Source of the DNA: Ruminococcaceae bacterium UBA6416
GTDB taxonomy: Bacteria > Bacillota > Clostridia > Oscillospirales > Acutalibacteraceae
NCBI GenBank assembly: GCA_002438505.1
Contig: DJPI01000057.1
Coordinates: forward strand, 5,214-25,457
Direction: 5' to 3'
DNA length: 20,244 nucleotides
Positions 1-7,274 of the stretch are shown piece by piece. Under the pieces are notes generated by a model. The model was not told the DNA's origin, did no database searches, and saw only the letters and a program-made list of their open reading frames with translations. The position numbers and the translations under genes are program-made. Every line of letters starts with the position of its first letter. The stretch's first letter is position 1.

Positions 1-344
1 GCAACGGCAATACCGCCGCCGATACCTGCAAGACCGGTTACAAGACCCGCGGCAAGAAGGCCGAGGCCGTTTGAAGAAGAGGCAGCCGTTTCCGTTGCTT
101 CGGCGGAAGTTACAGCCGCGTCTGAAGCGTCAGGTGCAGCTGCAACGGGAGCTCCGCTTTCCGCGGAAGCGCAAAAAGCAAAAACGCTGACCATTACGAT
201 AAGAACAAGGAAGGTTGCAAGGTTAACTCTCATAACTTTTCTTACTGATTTGCCTTCCATTCTCTTTTTAAAGGTGAAGAAAGCGGAAAGTGTAAGTCCT
301 ACTGCGGGAATGATGATTGCAAGTGCATAAAGAAAACCAGTCAT
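1..344 (-). CDS. ntpK: V-type ATPase subunit K (proteolipid), 3' end outside window
   Basis: Membrane proteolipid that forms the rotating ring of the V-type ATPase and carries the transported ion. Only the first 114 codons are visible; the gene continues past base 1. The ATG at 342-344 has a strong GGAGG 6-8 nt upstream (near 351-358). The product begins with a hydrophobic segment (residues 1-23), a basic loop (KKRMEGKSVRKVMR), and a second hydrophobic segment (about 42-60). An Ala/Ser/Thr/Glu-rich linker (about 61-91) follows. The first canonical ring helix, rich in Gly and Ala (GLVTGLAGIGGGIAV), starts near residue 93. The ion-binding carboxylate lies beyond the window, so Na+ versus H+ cannot be judged. 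It lies 35 nt after subunit I in the same operon. The family assignment rests on the glycine-rich helix and gene order. Confidence 0.85.
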   Translation of the reverse strand, partial: MTGFLYALAIIIPAVGLTLSAFFTFKKRMEGKSVRKVMRVNLATFLVLIVMVSVFAFCASAESGAPVAAAPDASDAAVTSAEATETAASSSNGLGLLAAGLVTGLAGIGGGIAV

Positions 345-379
345 TTTAATTTCCTCCGATATTAATAAATTTTATATAA

Positions 380-2296
380 TTATTTGATTTTAACAGCTTC
401 AAAGGGTCTGCCCTCGCCCTCATAGAAGCGGCTGAACATTTCATAGAACTCAAGTCTCAAGCCTTGGATACCGGTGAGAAGTCCTTCAAGGGCAATGACA
501 ACAATGTTGCCGAGGATAACCACCACCATACCCTTGACGCTTGACGTGTCTCCGGCAAGAGTGAAAACAACCATCATCATGCTTGCGTGAACAATGACGA
601 ATGCGCCGACACGCAGGAACGAGACCGTGTTGCTGAAATATGAAAGAATATATTCGATGCATTCAAAAAGGTTCTGCAGGATGAAATCCCCGATGCTATC
701 GGGCTTTTTGAACCTGCCCTCATCAAGAACGGGAGCAAGAAGCTCTTTGCAAAACAGAATGACAACGCCAACAAGAAGCATAACCGTGCTGATTTTTGTT
801 GGGAAAATGCCCTGACCGGCCATGAATGAATAGGCAAGGTTTGTGCCGCCGATATAAACAACCAGTCCGGCAAGTCCGTTTTCCGAAAACAGCGCCGTTC
901 CGAGCTTCTTCTTTTTGATGTTCGTAATGATGCTGATGACGATTGCAAGAATAACAAGCGTAACACCGATTCCGATTGCAAAAAGCAAAACCGTGTTGAT
1001 TGAATCCATGACGGAGAGCGGTTTTGACTTAAGCCCGATTGCGTGATACAAGGGATCAAGCAATTCTTCAAAGCCGAACACCGAACCGAAAATGAAGCCG
1101 AAAAACATTGACGAAACGCCGCACGGAACAAGAATTTTTCCAAGCTCAATCTTTTTGAGCTTCCACGCAAGCAGACCGCCGAGGGCAAGCACAAAGCCCT
1201 GGCCGACATCGCCGAACATTATTCCGAACAAAAGAGTATATGTCACGGCAACAAAGGCGGTGATGTCAATGTCGCTGTATGACGGCAAGCCGTACATCTT
1301 GACAAAATAAGTATACGGCCTTGAAAAAATCACGTTTTTGAGCCGTACCGGCGGCGAGGAGTTCTTTTCCGGGTCCTCAATCTCGGTCACGAACTCCGGA
1401 TATTTTTCAAGCCTTTTTCTGAACTTCTTCTCCGCCGAGGCCGGAATCCAGCCGACAAAGAAGCAGCTTTTTTCGTGATGAACCGCATATTTTCTGAGTT
1501 CAAAAACGGCGTTAAGCTCCTTGAGCTTGATGTAAAGCGACTTGATTTTTTCACCCTCGGTGTCCCAGATGGACTTGATTTTTTCGTCAAGCTCCTTTTG
1601 CTGCTGTTTAATGAGCTCAATGTTTTCGTTAAGGCTTTGAATGATGTCATCCGTTGTTCCAACGGCGGACGGAATGTGAAGCCGCTCAAAATGAAGGGAA
1701 GCAAAAATTCCGTCAATCTCATCCTCGCGCTCCTTCGGTGCAAAGTATGCGCCCCAGTATCCGGCCTCGTTGGAGGAACACGGACAAAAAAGGATGTAAG
1801 GGTTTTCGGAATAGCCTTTTGTAAGCTTCAGATAGCCGTCCTTCGGAAGGAAGCCGAAACGCGGGCAGATGAACTTGCATTCAAAAATTTCATCAAGGCC
1901 AACATTGAGCCCCTTGAAGTGGGAATATTTTTCAATCCCCTCATTGCACTGTTCAAGCTGATCGGAAAGGTTCTTGACCTGCTCGCCGAGTGTGTTGAGC
2001 GTTGCGCCAACGGAGCTTATATATTCCTTTGCGCGCTCGTCAACAACGGTACCCTTGATTTTTTTTGCGTCCTCATCAAGGCTCACGCCGAGTGAGGAGG
2101 CAAGCTCCCTGATGTTTGCAAAAAGCTGGGAATACGGGTTTTCCTCGTTCAATGCGGCATAGCCCATTGACTGAGAGATAAAGTTTCCGGCGTATTCCGG
2201 GTGGAAGTTTCCGTCTGCGCAGCAGGCGGTGATAAGTTTGTTAAGCTGCGAGGCGGGACCGTTAATCCTCACAAACTTCATTTTTTCAATAGCCAA
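380..2296 (-). CDS. ntpI: V-type ATPase subunit I (a-subunit homologue)
   Basis: Stator membrane subunit that provides the ion half-channels facing the K ring and holds the peripheral stalks. About 638 aa, normal for bacterial subunit I. The N-terminal half is soluble with coiled-coil stretches (about 85-125 and 215-265). The C-terminal half, from about 345, holds several membrane helices. The two arginines expected in the channel region are present, in SFLRVGAF (near R562) and GLRLEFYEMF (near R614). I chose the TTG at 2294-2296: it gives the N-terminus (M)AIEKMKFVRI typical of the family and sits 9 nt after a GGGGG ribosome binding site. An earlier in-frame TTG at 2305 abuts that site and is less likely. 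The site overlaps the stop of subunit C, suggesting coupled translation. Confidence 0.93.
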   Translation of the reverse strand: MAIEKMKFVRINGPASQLNKLITACCADGNFHPEYAGNFISQSMGYAALNEENPYSQLFANIRELASSLGVSLDEDAKKIKGTVVDERAKEYISSVGATLNTLGEQVKNLSDQLEQCNEGIEKYSHFKGLNVGLDEIFECKFICPRFGFLPKDGYLKLTKGYSENPYILFCPCSSNEAGYWGAYFAPKEREDEIDGIFASLHFERLHIPSAVGTTDDIIQSLNENIELIKQQQKELDEKIKSIWDTEGEKIKSLYIKLKELNAVFELRKYAVHHEKSCFFVGWIPASAEKKFRKRLEKYPEFVTEIEDPEKNSSPPVRLKNVIFSRPYTYFVKMYGLPSYSDIDITAFVAVTYTLLFGIMFGDVGQGFVLALGGLLAWKLKKIELGKILVPCGVSSMFFGFIFGSVFGFEELLDPLYHAIGLKSKPLSVMDSINTVLLFAIGIGVTLVILAIVISIITNIKKKKLGTALFSENGLAGLVVYIGGTNLAYSFMAGQGIFPTKISTVMLLVGVVILFCKELLAPVLDEGRFKKPDSIGDFILQNLFECIEYILSYFSNTVSFLRVGAFVIVHASMMMVVFTLAGDTSSVKGMVVVILGNIVVIALEGLLTGIQGLRLEFYEMFSRFYEGEGRPFEAVKIK

Positions 2297-2310
2297 TGAA
2301 TTCAACCCCC

Positions 2311-3348
2311 TTAATCATCAATCCCGATGAGGTTTTTTCTGACCTCCTGCGCCGGAACGCCGTATTTGCAGCCCTCAATGATGCGAACAAGGTTCATTGC
2401 CTCGTCCTGTGAAAGCAGCAGATAGCACAGCATGACCACCGGCGGATAAGAGGAGAATCTGATTTCTTTTTTGCAAAAAGCGTGAAGAAAGAACGCAAGC
2501 TCTTTTTCAATGTCGGCTTCCTTTTTTGAAACGCTTTTATACGGCGTTTTTTCAAGCTCAGACGTGAACTCTTCAACGCTTCTGCAGTTTTTGAGCTTCT
2601 TAACGGCGCTTTCGGAAAGGAGAGTGACGCCGCCCGGTTCACTGAATGCACCGGCAAGAGACTCAACGCTCTGCGGATAATACTTGAGCGCACGCCAGAA
2701 AGCGGAAAGCTTTTTGCAGTCAAGACTGCGCGCCGCCACTCCCGTTATCGCCTCGCGCTCGCTTTTTGAGCCGCACTTTTTAACAAGCACCCGGAACTCT
2801 TTTTCAAAATACGCATTAAAAGCCGTTTCAAAAGTCAGATAACTTTTTTTCGGGCTTTCAAGGCAGCGCCTATAGAGCTTTCCGTAACGGGTTTTGTCAA
2901 GCGACAGAGCAATTTCTTCAAACGAATCCGCTTTTCCAAGCGCAAAAAGGTCAATGCCCAGGTGCTTGTCAACAAACGGGTGAACCTGAAGAAGATATGA
3001 CTGCGTTTTTTTTGAGAACATCAGCAGCGTGCAGCGCAGAATCTGTTCAACCTCGGTTTTCATAATGAAGTATTTGTAAAACTCATCGCCTATCGCAAGC
3101 TCATAGCGGCACAGAGCGCCGAACCTTGAAAAGCGGAATTTTTGAACAAGGTCCTCAAGCGTCCTCGGCGGAAAATCACTGAGCTTTGAGTCTGAAAGCT
3201 CTTTTGAATATTCGGTATTCGCTTTAAGATAAGACGCAATCTCATTTGAATTTTTGCACGCAAGCAGGGCGTCATACTGCTGCCTTGAAAGCCGCTTTCC
3301 GTAAAACGCTCTGGAAAGGGCAAGAACGGCATTTGAAGCCTTTGACAC
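2311..3348 (-). CDS. ntpC: V-type ATPase subunit C (V0D/AC39 family)
   Basis: Central-stalk cap that links the rotor shaft to the K ring. About 345 aa, normal for the family, largely helical with no membrane segment. The longest open frame begins at 3402, but a GTG at 3346-3348 has GGAGG exactly 8 nt upstream (3357-3361) and gives the expected start (M)SKASNAVLALSRAFYGKRL. The longer version would also overlap the upstream gene. It is followed closely by subunit I and preceded by the small G/H subunit. In Enterococcus hirae subunit C lies after E instead; here it is second in the operon. The assignment rests on length, context and overall family resemblance, including the N-terminal helix and the LLACKNSNEIASYLK region. 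Confidence 0.9.
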   Translation of the reverse strand: MSKASNAVLALSRAFYGKRLSRQQYDALLACKNSNEIASYLKANTEYSKELSDSKLSDFPPRTLEDLVQKFRFSRFGALCRYELAIGDEFYKYFIMKTEVEQILRCTLLMFSKKTQSYLLQVHPFVDKHLGIDLFALGKADSFEEIALSLDKTRYGKLYRRCLESPKKSYLTFETAFNAYFEKEFRVLVKKCGSKSEREAITGVAARSLDCKKLSAFWRALKYYPQSVESLAGAFSEPGGVTLLSESAVKKLKNCRSVEEFTSELEKTPYKSVSKKEADIEKELAFFLHAFCKKEIRFSSYPPVVMLCYLLLSQDEAMNLVRIIEGCKYGVPAQEVRKNLIGIDD

Positions 3349-3370
3349 ACAACTCACCTCCGGGCGTCTT

Positions 3371-3685
3371 TTATCCGTTGATAATGTTTTCAACCGCCTC
3401 ATTCACCCAGCGGTCGCAGTTTTTTTCAAAAACGGCAGAGAGGCGAACAACGGCCGCTTCTTCCTTTTCGGCGATTGCTTTTTCTGTTTCTTCAAGTTCA
3501 GAAAGCGCAGCCTTTTTCATTTTTTCGGCCTGCTCAAGGAATTCACGGTCATTTTCCTCGCGCAGCTTCTGCTTTTTTTCGTCAAGCTCCTTAACCGCGG
3601 CAACGCGCCCTTCGGCGGCATTTTCAACGCTTTTGCGCGCTGTTCTGTCAACCTCAATGAGCTTTTTGATAAGGTCATCCATCAT
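3371..3685 (-). CDS. V-type ATPase peripheral stalk subunit G/H
   Basis: A 104-aa, highly charged, almost entirely coiled-coil protein (about residues 1-80 rich in Lys, Glu and Ala), fitting the G/H peripheral stalk subunit that pairs with subunit E. It begins ATG ATG; GGAGG lies 5 nt before the first and 8 nt before the second, so the start may be M1 or M2. It is the first gene of the ATPase operon, with its promoter about 150 nt upstream. The spacing to subunit C is 22 nt and contains that gene's ribosome binding site. Coiled-coil proteins diverge quickly, so the identification depends mainly on position directly before subunits C, I and K. A 24-codon open frame with its own ribosome binding site overlaps the start (see findings). 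Confidence 0.82.
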   Translation of the reverse strand: MMDDLIKKLIEVDRTARKSVENAAEGRVAAVKELDEKKQKLREENDREFLEQAEKMKKAALSELEETEKAIAEKEEAAVVRLSAVFEKNCDRWVNEAVENIING

Positions 3686-3836
3686 CGGCGCCTCCTTTTC
3701 TCGCTGTAACCTCCGATTGAATCAAGACAGCAAAAAAACACTCTCGCATTCGCCCTCTCCGGCCAACCGGCGGTTATCTTAATACTGAACGGAGAAGAAC
3801 GGAATATGACCCGAACGTCCCCGAACTACGGCAATT

Positions 3837-3864
3837 ATTATATCACTATTTTTTTTTTTATCAA
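3837..3864 (-). promoter_or_regulatory. Promoter of the V-type ATPase operon
   Basis: On the minus strand: -35 TTGATA (3859-3864), 16-nt spacer containing a run of A, and a perfect -10 TATAAT (3837-3842) with an extended TG one base upstream. The predicted start is near 3830, giving a leader of about 145 nt. The leader opens with two imperfect tandem copies of GTTCGGG (about 3808-3826). I recognise no known riboswitch in it. Confidence 0.85.
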
Positions 3865-3959
3865 GCGTTAAAATTAAAATATCGTCCGCAAAAGCAACAA
3901 TTATAACGCGATATCGGAATCAAAAAATCGCTTTTCAGCCAAATTGTTTGCCCTGTCAC

Positions 3960-3988
3960 TTGAAGAGCCTTCAATAATGTGGTACTAT
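3960..3988 (+). promoter_or_regulatory. Putative promoter of the FkbM-type methyltransferase
   Basis: TTGAAG (3960-3965), 17-nt spacer, TACTAT (3983-3988) with an extended TG motif at 3980-3981. The predicted start near 3995 lies just before the ribosome binding site of the gene at 4020. The 334 bases between the ATPase operon and this gene hold this promoter, the divergent ATPase promoter and the ATPase leader, and nothing else I can support. Confidence 0.6.
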
Positions 3989-4019
3989 GTAACAAATGTG
4001 TCACGGCAGGTGGAAGAAA

Positions 4020-5072
4020 ATGACGGAAAGGATTCATGAACCGGAGCTTTGGAGTGTCCTTGAAAAGGAAAAAAATCCCCTTCTTCTTTACGGAATGGGC
4101 AACGGCGCGGATATGATCATTGACGAGCTTGAAAAAAGAGGACTCTGCTTTGCGGACACCTTTGCAAGCAACGGCTTTGTCAGAGGTCAGCTTTTCCACG
4201 GAAAAAAGGTTCTCTCCCTCTCTCAGGCTGAGGAAAAATACGGCGAATTTGTGGTTCTCATGACCTTTGCCGTTCATGACGAAAAAACGCTCGGCTTTGT
4301 GAAAGAGCTTTCAAAAAAGCACCGCCTTTACTCCCCCACCGTTCCGGTTGCCGGAAAAGAGCTTTTTACCCTCGAATATATCAAGAAGAACGAGGAGCGC
4401 TTTGACTGTGCATTCTCCCTCCTTGCGGACGAAAAATCAAAAAGCACGTTTCTTGATGTTTTGAACTTCAAGGTCAGCGGAAAGCCAAAGTATCTTTTTT
4501 CCTGCCAGAGCGAAAAAAGCGAGGTATATGAGAACATTTTAAGGCTTTCCTCAGACGAAACAATAGCCGATCTCGGCGCGTATGACGGAGACACAATAAG
4601 GGAATTTCTGCGTTACACAGGCGGAAAATACGGGCATATTTTTGCCTTTGAGCCGGACGAAAAGAATTTCAAAAAGCTCGTTCAAAAAACGGGCGGAATG
4701 AAGGAGCTTTCGCTTTTTAATCTCGGAGCATGGAACAAAAAAGAAACTCTTCTTTTTGAAAAAAAGGCCGGGCGAAACTCACACAAAAGCACCGGCGGCG
4801 TTCCGGTGAGCTTTGACAGCGTTGACAACATTATAAAGACACCGCTGAGCTTCATAAAAATGGACATTGAAGGCGCGGAGCTTAACGCACTTGACGGAGC
4901 AAAGGAAACGATAAGAAAATATAAACCAAAGCTTTATGTCTGCGCCTATCACAGAAACGAGGATTTTTTTGCCCTCCCGGAAAAGATTCTTTCCCTCAAC
5001 CCGGATTACAAAATCTTTCTGCGCCACCATCCGTATATTCCCGCGTGGGAAACAAACTTTTACTGCGTATAA
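4020..5072 (+). CDS. FkbM family SAM-dependent methyltransferase
   Basis: Predicted O-methyltransferase, 350 aa. The C-terminal domain shows the FkbM signature: a SAM-binding loop IADLGAYDGDT (182-192), the acidic turn FAFEPDEKNF (208-217), and IKMDIEGAELNALDGA (279-294). Residues about 20-110 form a separate segment starting LLLYGMGNGADM, like the Rossmann-type N-terminal domain often seen in sugar-modifying FkbM proteins. No membrane segment or signal is seen. The ATG at 4020 follows an AGGTGG site by 6 nt; an upstream ATG at 3996 has none. The gene is monocistronic with its own promoter and terminator. Many relatives methylate surface glycans, but no glycan genes adjoin it and the substrate is unknown. 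An rfbCD pair lies 1.6 kb away, without direct linkage. Confidence 0.85.
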   Translation: MTERIHEPELWSVLEKEKNPLLLYGMGNGADMIIDELEKRGLCFADTFASNGFVRGQLFHGKKVLSLSQAEEKYGEFVVLMTFAVHDEKTLGFVKELSKKHRLYSPTVPVAGKELFTLEYIKKNEERFDCAFSLLADEKSKSTFLDVLNFKVSGKPKYLFSCQSEKSEVYENILRLSSDETIADLGAYDGDTIREFLRYTGGKYGHIFAFEPDEKNFKKLVQKTGGMKELSLFNLGAWNKKETLLFEKKAGRNSHKSTGGVPVSFDSVDNIIKTPLSFIKMDIEGAELNALDGAKETIRKYKPKLYVCAYHRNEDFFALPEKILSLNPDYKIFLRHHPYIPAWETNFYCV

Positions 5073-5077
5073 AACAG

Positions 5078-5108
5078 CCGCACGTCTGCAAAAAAAGCAA
5101 ACGTGCGG
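5078..5108. terminator. Bidirectional terminator between convergent genes
   Basis: Perfect 8-bp stem CCGCACGT / ACGTGCGG with a loop that can add a 3-bp TGC/GCA pairing. It is followed by a T-rich stretch on plus and CTGTTTTATA on minus. It serves the methyltransferase gene and the convergent oxidoreductase gene, which ends at 5121. Confidence 0.75.
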
Positions 5109-5120
5109 TCATTGTTATAT

Positions 5121-6524
5121 TTATTCGTTTTCGGCAATTCTTCTCCCCATAAGAACACCCATAACGGAAGCCATCATAAGTCCCCTTGTCCAGCCGCTTG
5201 AGTCGCCGAGGCAGTGCAGACCTTTGATGCTTGTGTTGAAGTCCTCATCCATCTTGATGCGGTTGCTGTAAAACTTCAGCTCCGGAGAGTAAAGCAGCGT
5301 TTCCGTTGAAGCAAAGCCCTCAACAACGTGATCCATCGCCTTGATGAAGTTGATGATGTTCGTCATTGCTCTGTACGGCATTGCGGCAGTGATATCACCG
5401 GCAACGGCGTCCGGAAGAGTCGGGCGGACGTTGGACTGCATCAGCTCCTTTTCCCAGGTGCGCTTTCCGTCAAGGATATCGCCGAAGCGCTGAACAAGAA
5501 TGTGACCCGTTCCGAGCATATTGGTAAGCTCGCCAACCTTCTGGGCATAGGCTATCGGCTGATTGAACGGATAGCTGAAATTGTGGGAGCAAAGGATTGC
5601 AAGGTTGGTGTTGTCACTCTTGAGCTCCTTGAAAGAATGTCCGTTAACAACCGCAAGGTCATTGTCATAATTTTCCTGGCTGACAAAGCCGCCCGGATTC
5701 TGACAGAAGGTTCTGACCTTGTTTTTAAACGGCCGCGGATATCCGATGAGCTTTGATTCATAAAGCGTTTCGTTAACTTTTTCCATAATTTCGTTTCTGA
5801 CCTCAACGCGGACGCCGATGTCAACCGTTCCGGGCTGGTGAGCAATTCCGTATTCCGCGCAGAGAGCTTCAAGCCATTCCGCTCCCCTTCTTCCGGTTGC
5901 AACAATGGTGCTTTCAGCAAAAATCTCCGTTTCGTGACCGCCCCTGCTGTCCTTGAGGCGAACGCCTTTGCATTCGCTGCCCTCAAGAATGAGGTCATAG
6001 CATTCATAGCCAAACATTATTTCAACGCCGTTTTTCAAAAGGTACTGCTCAATGGCATAATAAATTCCCTGAGCCTTTTCCGTTCCCATATGGCGAATCG
6101 GGCAGTCAACAAGCTTGAGTCCGGCCTGAATGGCCTTGATGCGAATCTCCTTCTTTCCAAGGGTATTTTCAAGGCCCTCGATATGTTCGTCCGCACCGAA
6201 CTCGAGATATATTTTATCCGTGTAATCAATGGTTTCCTGCGCTTTTTGCGCACCGATGAGGGTCGGAAGATCACCGCCGACTTCATAGCAGAGAGAGAGC
6301 TTTCCGTCCGAAAACGCACCGGCACCGGAAAAACCTGTTGTGATGTGGCAATACGGCTTGCAGGAAACGCAGACCTTGGTTTTGTCCTTGGGGCAGTGTC
6401 TGTTTTCAACAGCCTGACCTTTTTCAACAATCATAATGCTTTTTTTTGAGCCTTTTTTGATCATTTCAATCGCGGTGAAAATTCCCGCCGGACCTGCGCC
6501 GATGATTACAACGTCTTTTTTCAT
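5121..6524 (-). CDS. NAD(P)/FAD-dependent oxidoreductase (COG2509-type dehydrogenase)
   Basis: Predicted soluble flavoprotein of 467 aa. The N-terminus holds the FAD dinucleotide-binding motif VVIIGAGPAGIFTAIE (5-20) with an acidic end VEK (33-35). A second ATGRRG motif is at 209-214. The C-terminal FAD-contact region is GLHCLGDSSGWTRGLMMASV (435-454). A cysteine cluster C44-x7-C52-x2-C55-x3-C59 comes before FSGAGAFSDGKLSL (65-78), the pattern I associate with COG2509. I chose the ATG at 6522-6524, 8 nt after GGAGG; the longer frame from 6572 has no such site and would add residues before the FAD motif. It is monocistronic with its own promoter. The physiological substrate of this family is not established to my knowledge. 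Confidence 0.88.
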   Translation of the reverse strand: MKKDVVIIGAGPAGIFTAIEMIKKGSKKSIMIVEKGQAVENRHCPKDKTKVCVSCKPYCHITTGFSGAGAFSDGKLSLCYEVGGDLPTLIGAQKAQETIDYTDKIYLEFGADEHIEGLENTLGKKEIRIKAIQAGLKLVDCPIRHMGTEKAQGIYYAIEQYLLKNGVEIMFGYECYDLILEGSECKGVRLKDSRGGHETEIFAESTIVATGRRGAEWLEALCAEYGIAHQPGTVDIGVRVEVRNEIMEKVNETLYESKLIGYPRPFKNKVRTFCQNPGGFVSQENYDNDLAVVNGHSFKELKSDNTNLAILCSHNFSYPFNQPIAYAQKVGELTNMLGTGHILVQRFGDILDGKRTWEKELMQSNVRPTLPDAVAGDITAAMPYRAMTNIINFIKAMDHVVEGFASTETLLYSPELKFYSNRIKMDEDFNTSIKGLHCLGDSSGWTRGLMMASVMGVLMGRRIAENE

Positions 6525-6587
6525 GTTGGTATCCTCCTTGTAAACATAGAAACAGCACGGTTCAAACAACACAAACCATGCTGATTA

Positions 6588-6617
6588 ATTGTACCACGGG
6601 CAGGCGCTCAAAGTCAA
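6588..6617 (-). promoter_or_regulatory. Promoter of the FAD-dependent oxidoreductase gene
   Basis: Minus strand: TTGACT (6612-6617), 18-nt spacer, TACAAT (6588-6593) preceded by an extended TG. The leader is about 55 nt. It is divergent from the rfbC promoter only 20 bp away. Confidence 0.75.
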
Positions 6618-6636
6618 GGGTGGCAAAGCGTTTCTC

Positions 6637-6665
6637 TTGACTAATTTTATTAAGAATAGTATAAT
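6637..6665 (+). promoter_or_regulatory. Promoter of rfbC-rfbD
   Basis: TTGACT (6637-6642), 17-nt spacer, perfect TATAAT (6660-6665). The predicted start near 6672 leaves a leader of about 40 nt before rfbC. Confidence 0.88.
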
Positions 6666-6712
6666 TTTAAAGTAACCTCATCTCAACTCTATTATGAAAG
6701 GTCTGTATATAT

Positions 6713-7270
6713 ATGGAAATCAAAGAAACCTCCATTCCGGACGTCAAGCTTGTTATTCCGGACGTTTTCGGTGATAACAGAGGCTGGTTTTATGAATCAT
6801 ATAACTATGAAAAGTTTTGCGCTCTCGGAATAGAAACTGTTTTTGTTCAGGACAACCGCTCGTTCTCTCAAAAAAAAGGCACGCTGCGCGGACTTCACTT
6901 TCAAAAAGCACCCAAGGCGCAAACAAAACTCCTTTGCTGCACAAGGGGTGAAATTCTTGACGTTGCCGTTGACCTGAGGAAAGGCTCTCCGACCTATCTC
7001 AAATGGGTCAGCGCCCATCTTTCGGAAGAAAACAAGCATTTCCTTTATATTCCGAAAGGCTTTGCCCACGGCTTTGTCACACTCACGGATAATGTTGAAG
7101 TGCTTTATAAGGTTGACGATTATTACTCAAAGGAAAACGACCGCAGCGTCCGTTTTGACGATGAGAGCATCGGAGTTGACTGGGGAATCACTGACCCGAT
7201 TCTTTCTCGGAAGGATATCACCGCGCCGCTTCTCAAGGACAGCGATGTCAACTTTGTTTATGAGGTGTGA
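6713..7270 (+). CDS. rfbC: dTDP-4-dehydrorhamnose 3,5-epimerase
   Basis: Converts dTDP-4-keto-6-deoxyglucose to dTDP-4-keto-L-rhamnose, the third step of dTDP-L-rhamnose synthesis. 185 aa, the usual length of this cupin-fold enzyme. Visible family motifs are FGDNRGWFYESY (19-30), VQDNRSFSQKKGTLRGLHFQ (45-64) with the catalytic-base His62, K72, DVAVDLRKGSPTY (83-95), YIPKGFAHGF (112-121), and Tyr132 in EVLYKVDDYYS. The ATG at 6713 has an AAAGG site about 11 nt upstream. The stop is 4 nt before rfbD, so the two are clearly co-transcribed. The partner genes rfbA and rfbB are not in this window. Confidence 0.96.
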   Translation: MEIKETSIPDVKLVIPDVFGDNRGWFYESYNYEKFCALGIETVFVQDNRSFSQKKGTLRGLHFQKAPKAQTKLLCCTRGEILDVAVDLRKGSPTYLKWVSAHLSEENKHFLYIPKGFAHGFVTLTDNVEVLYKVDDYYSKENDRSVRFDDESIGVDWGITDPILSRKDITAPLLKDSDVNFVYEV

Positions 7271-7274
7271 CGGA

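Noticed and set aside
577..1209. Long minus-strand frame of 210 codons inside the subunit I gene
   Set aside because: It is an out-of-frame shadow of subunit I, with Ser/Arg-rich composition and no ribosome binding site.
1475..2095. Plus-strand frame of 206 codons antisense to subunit I
   Set aside because: It lies entirely within a well-supported gene and has no promoter, binding site or recognisable domain.
5838..6449. Plus-strand frame of 203 codons antisense to the FAD-dependent oxidoreductase
   Set aside because: Mirror of a real gene; it arises from codon bias.
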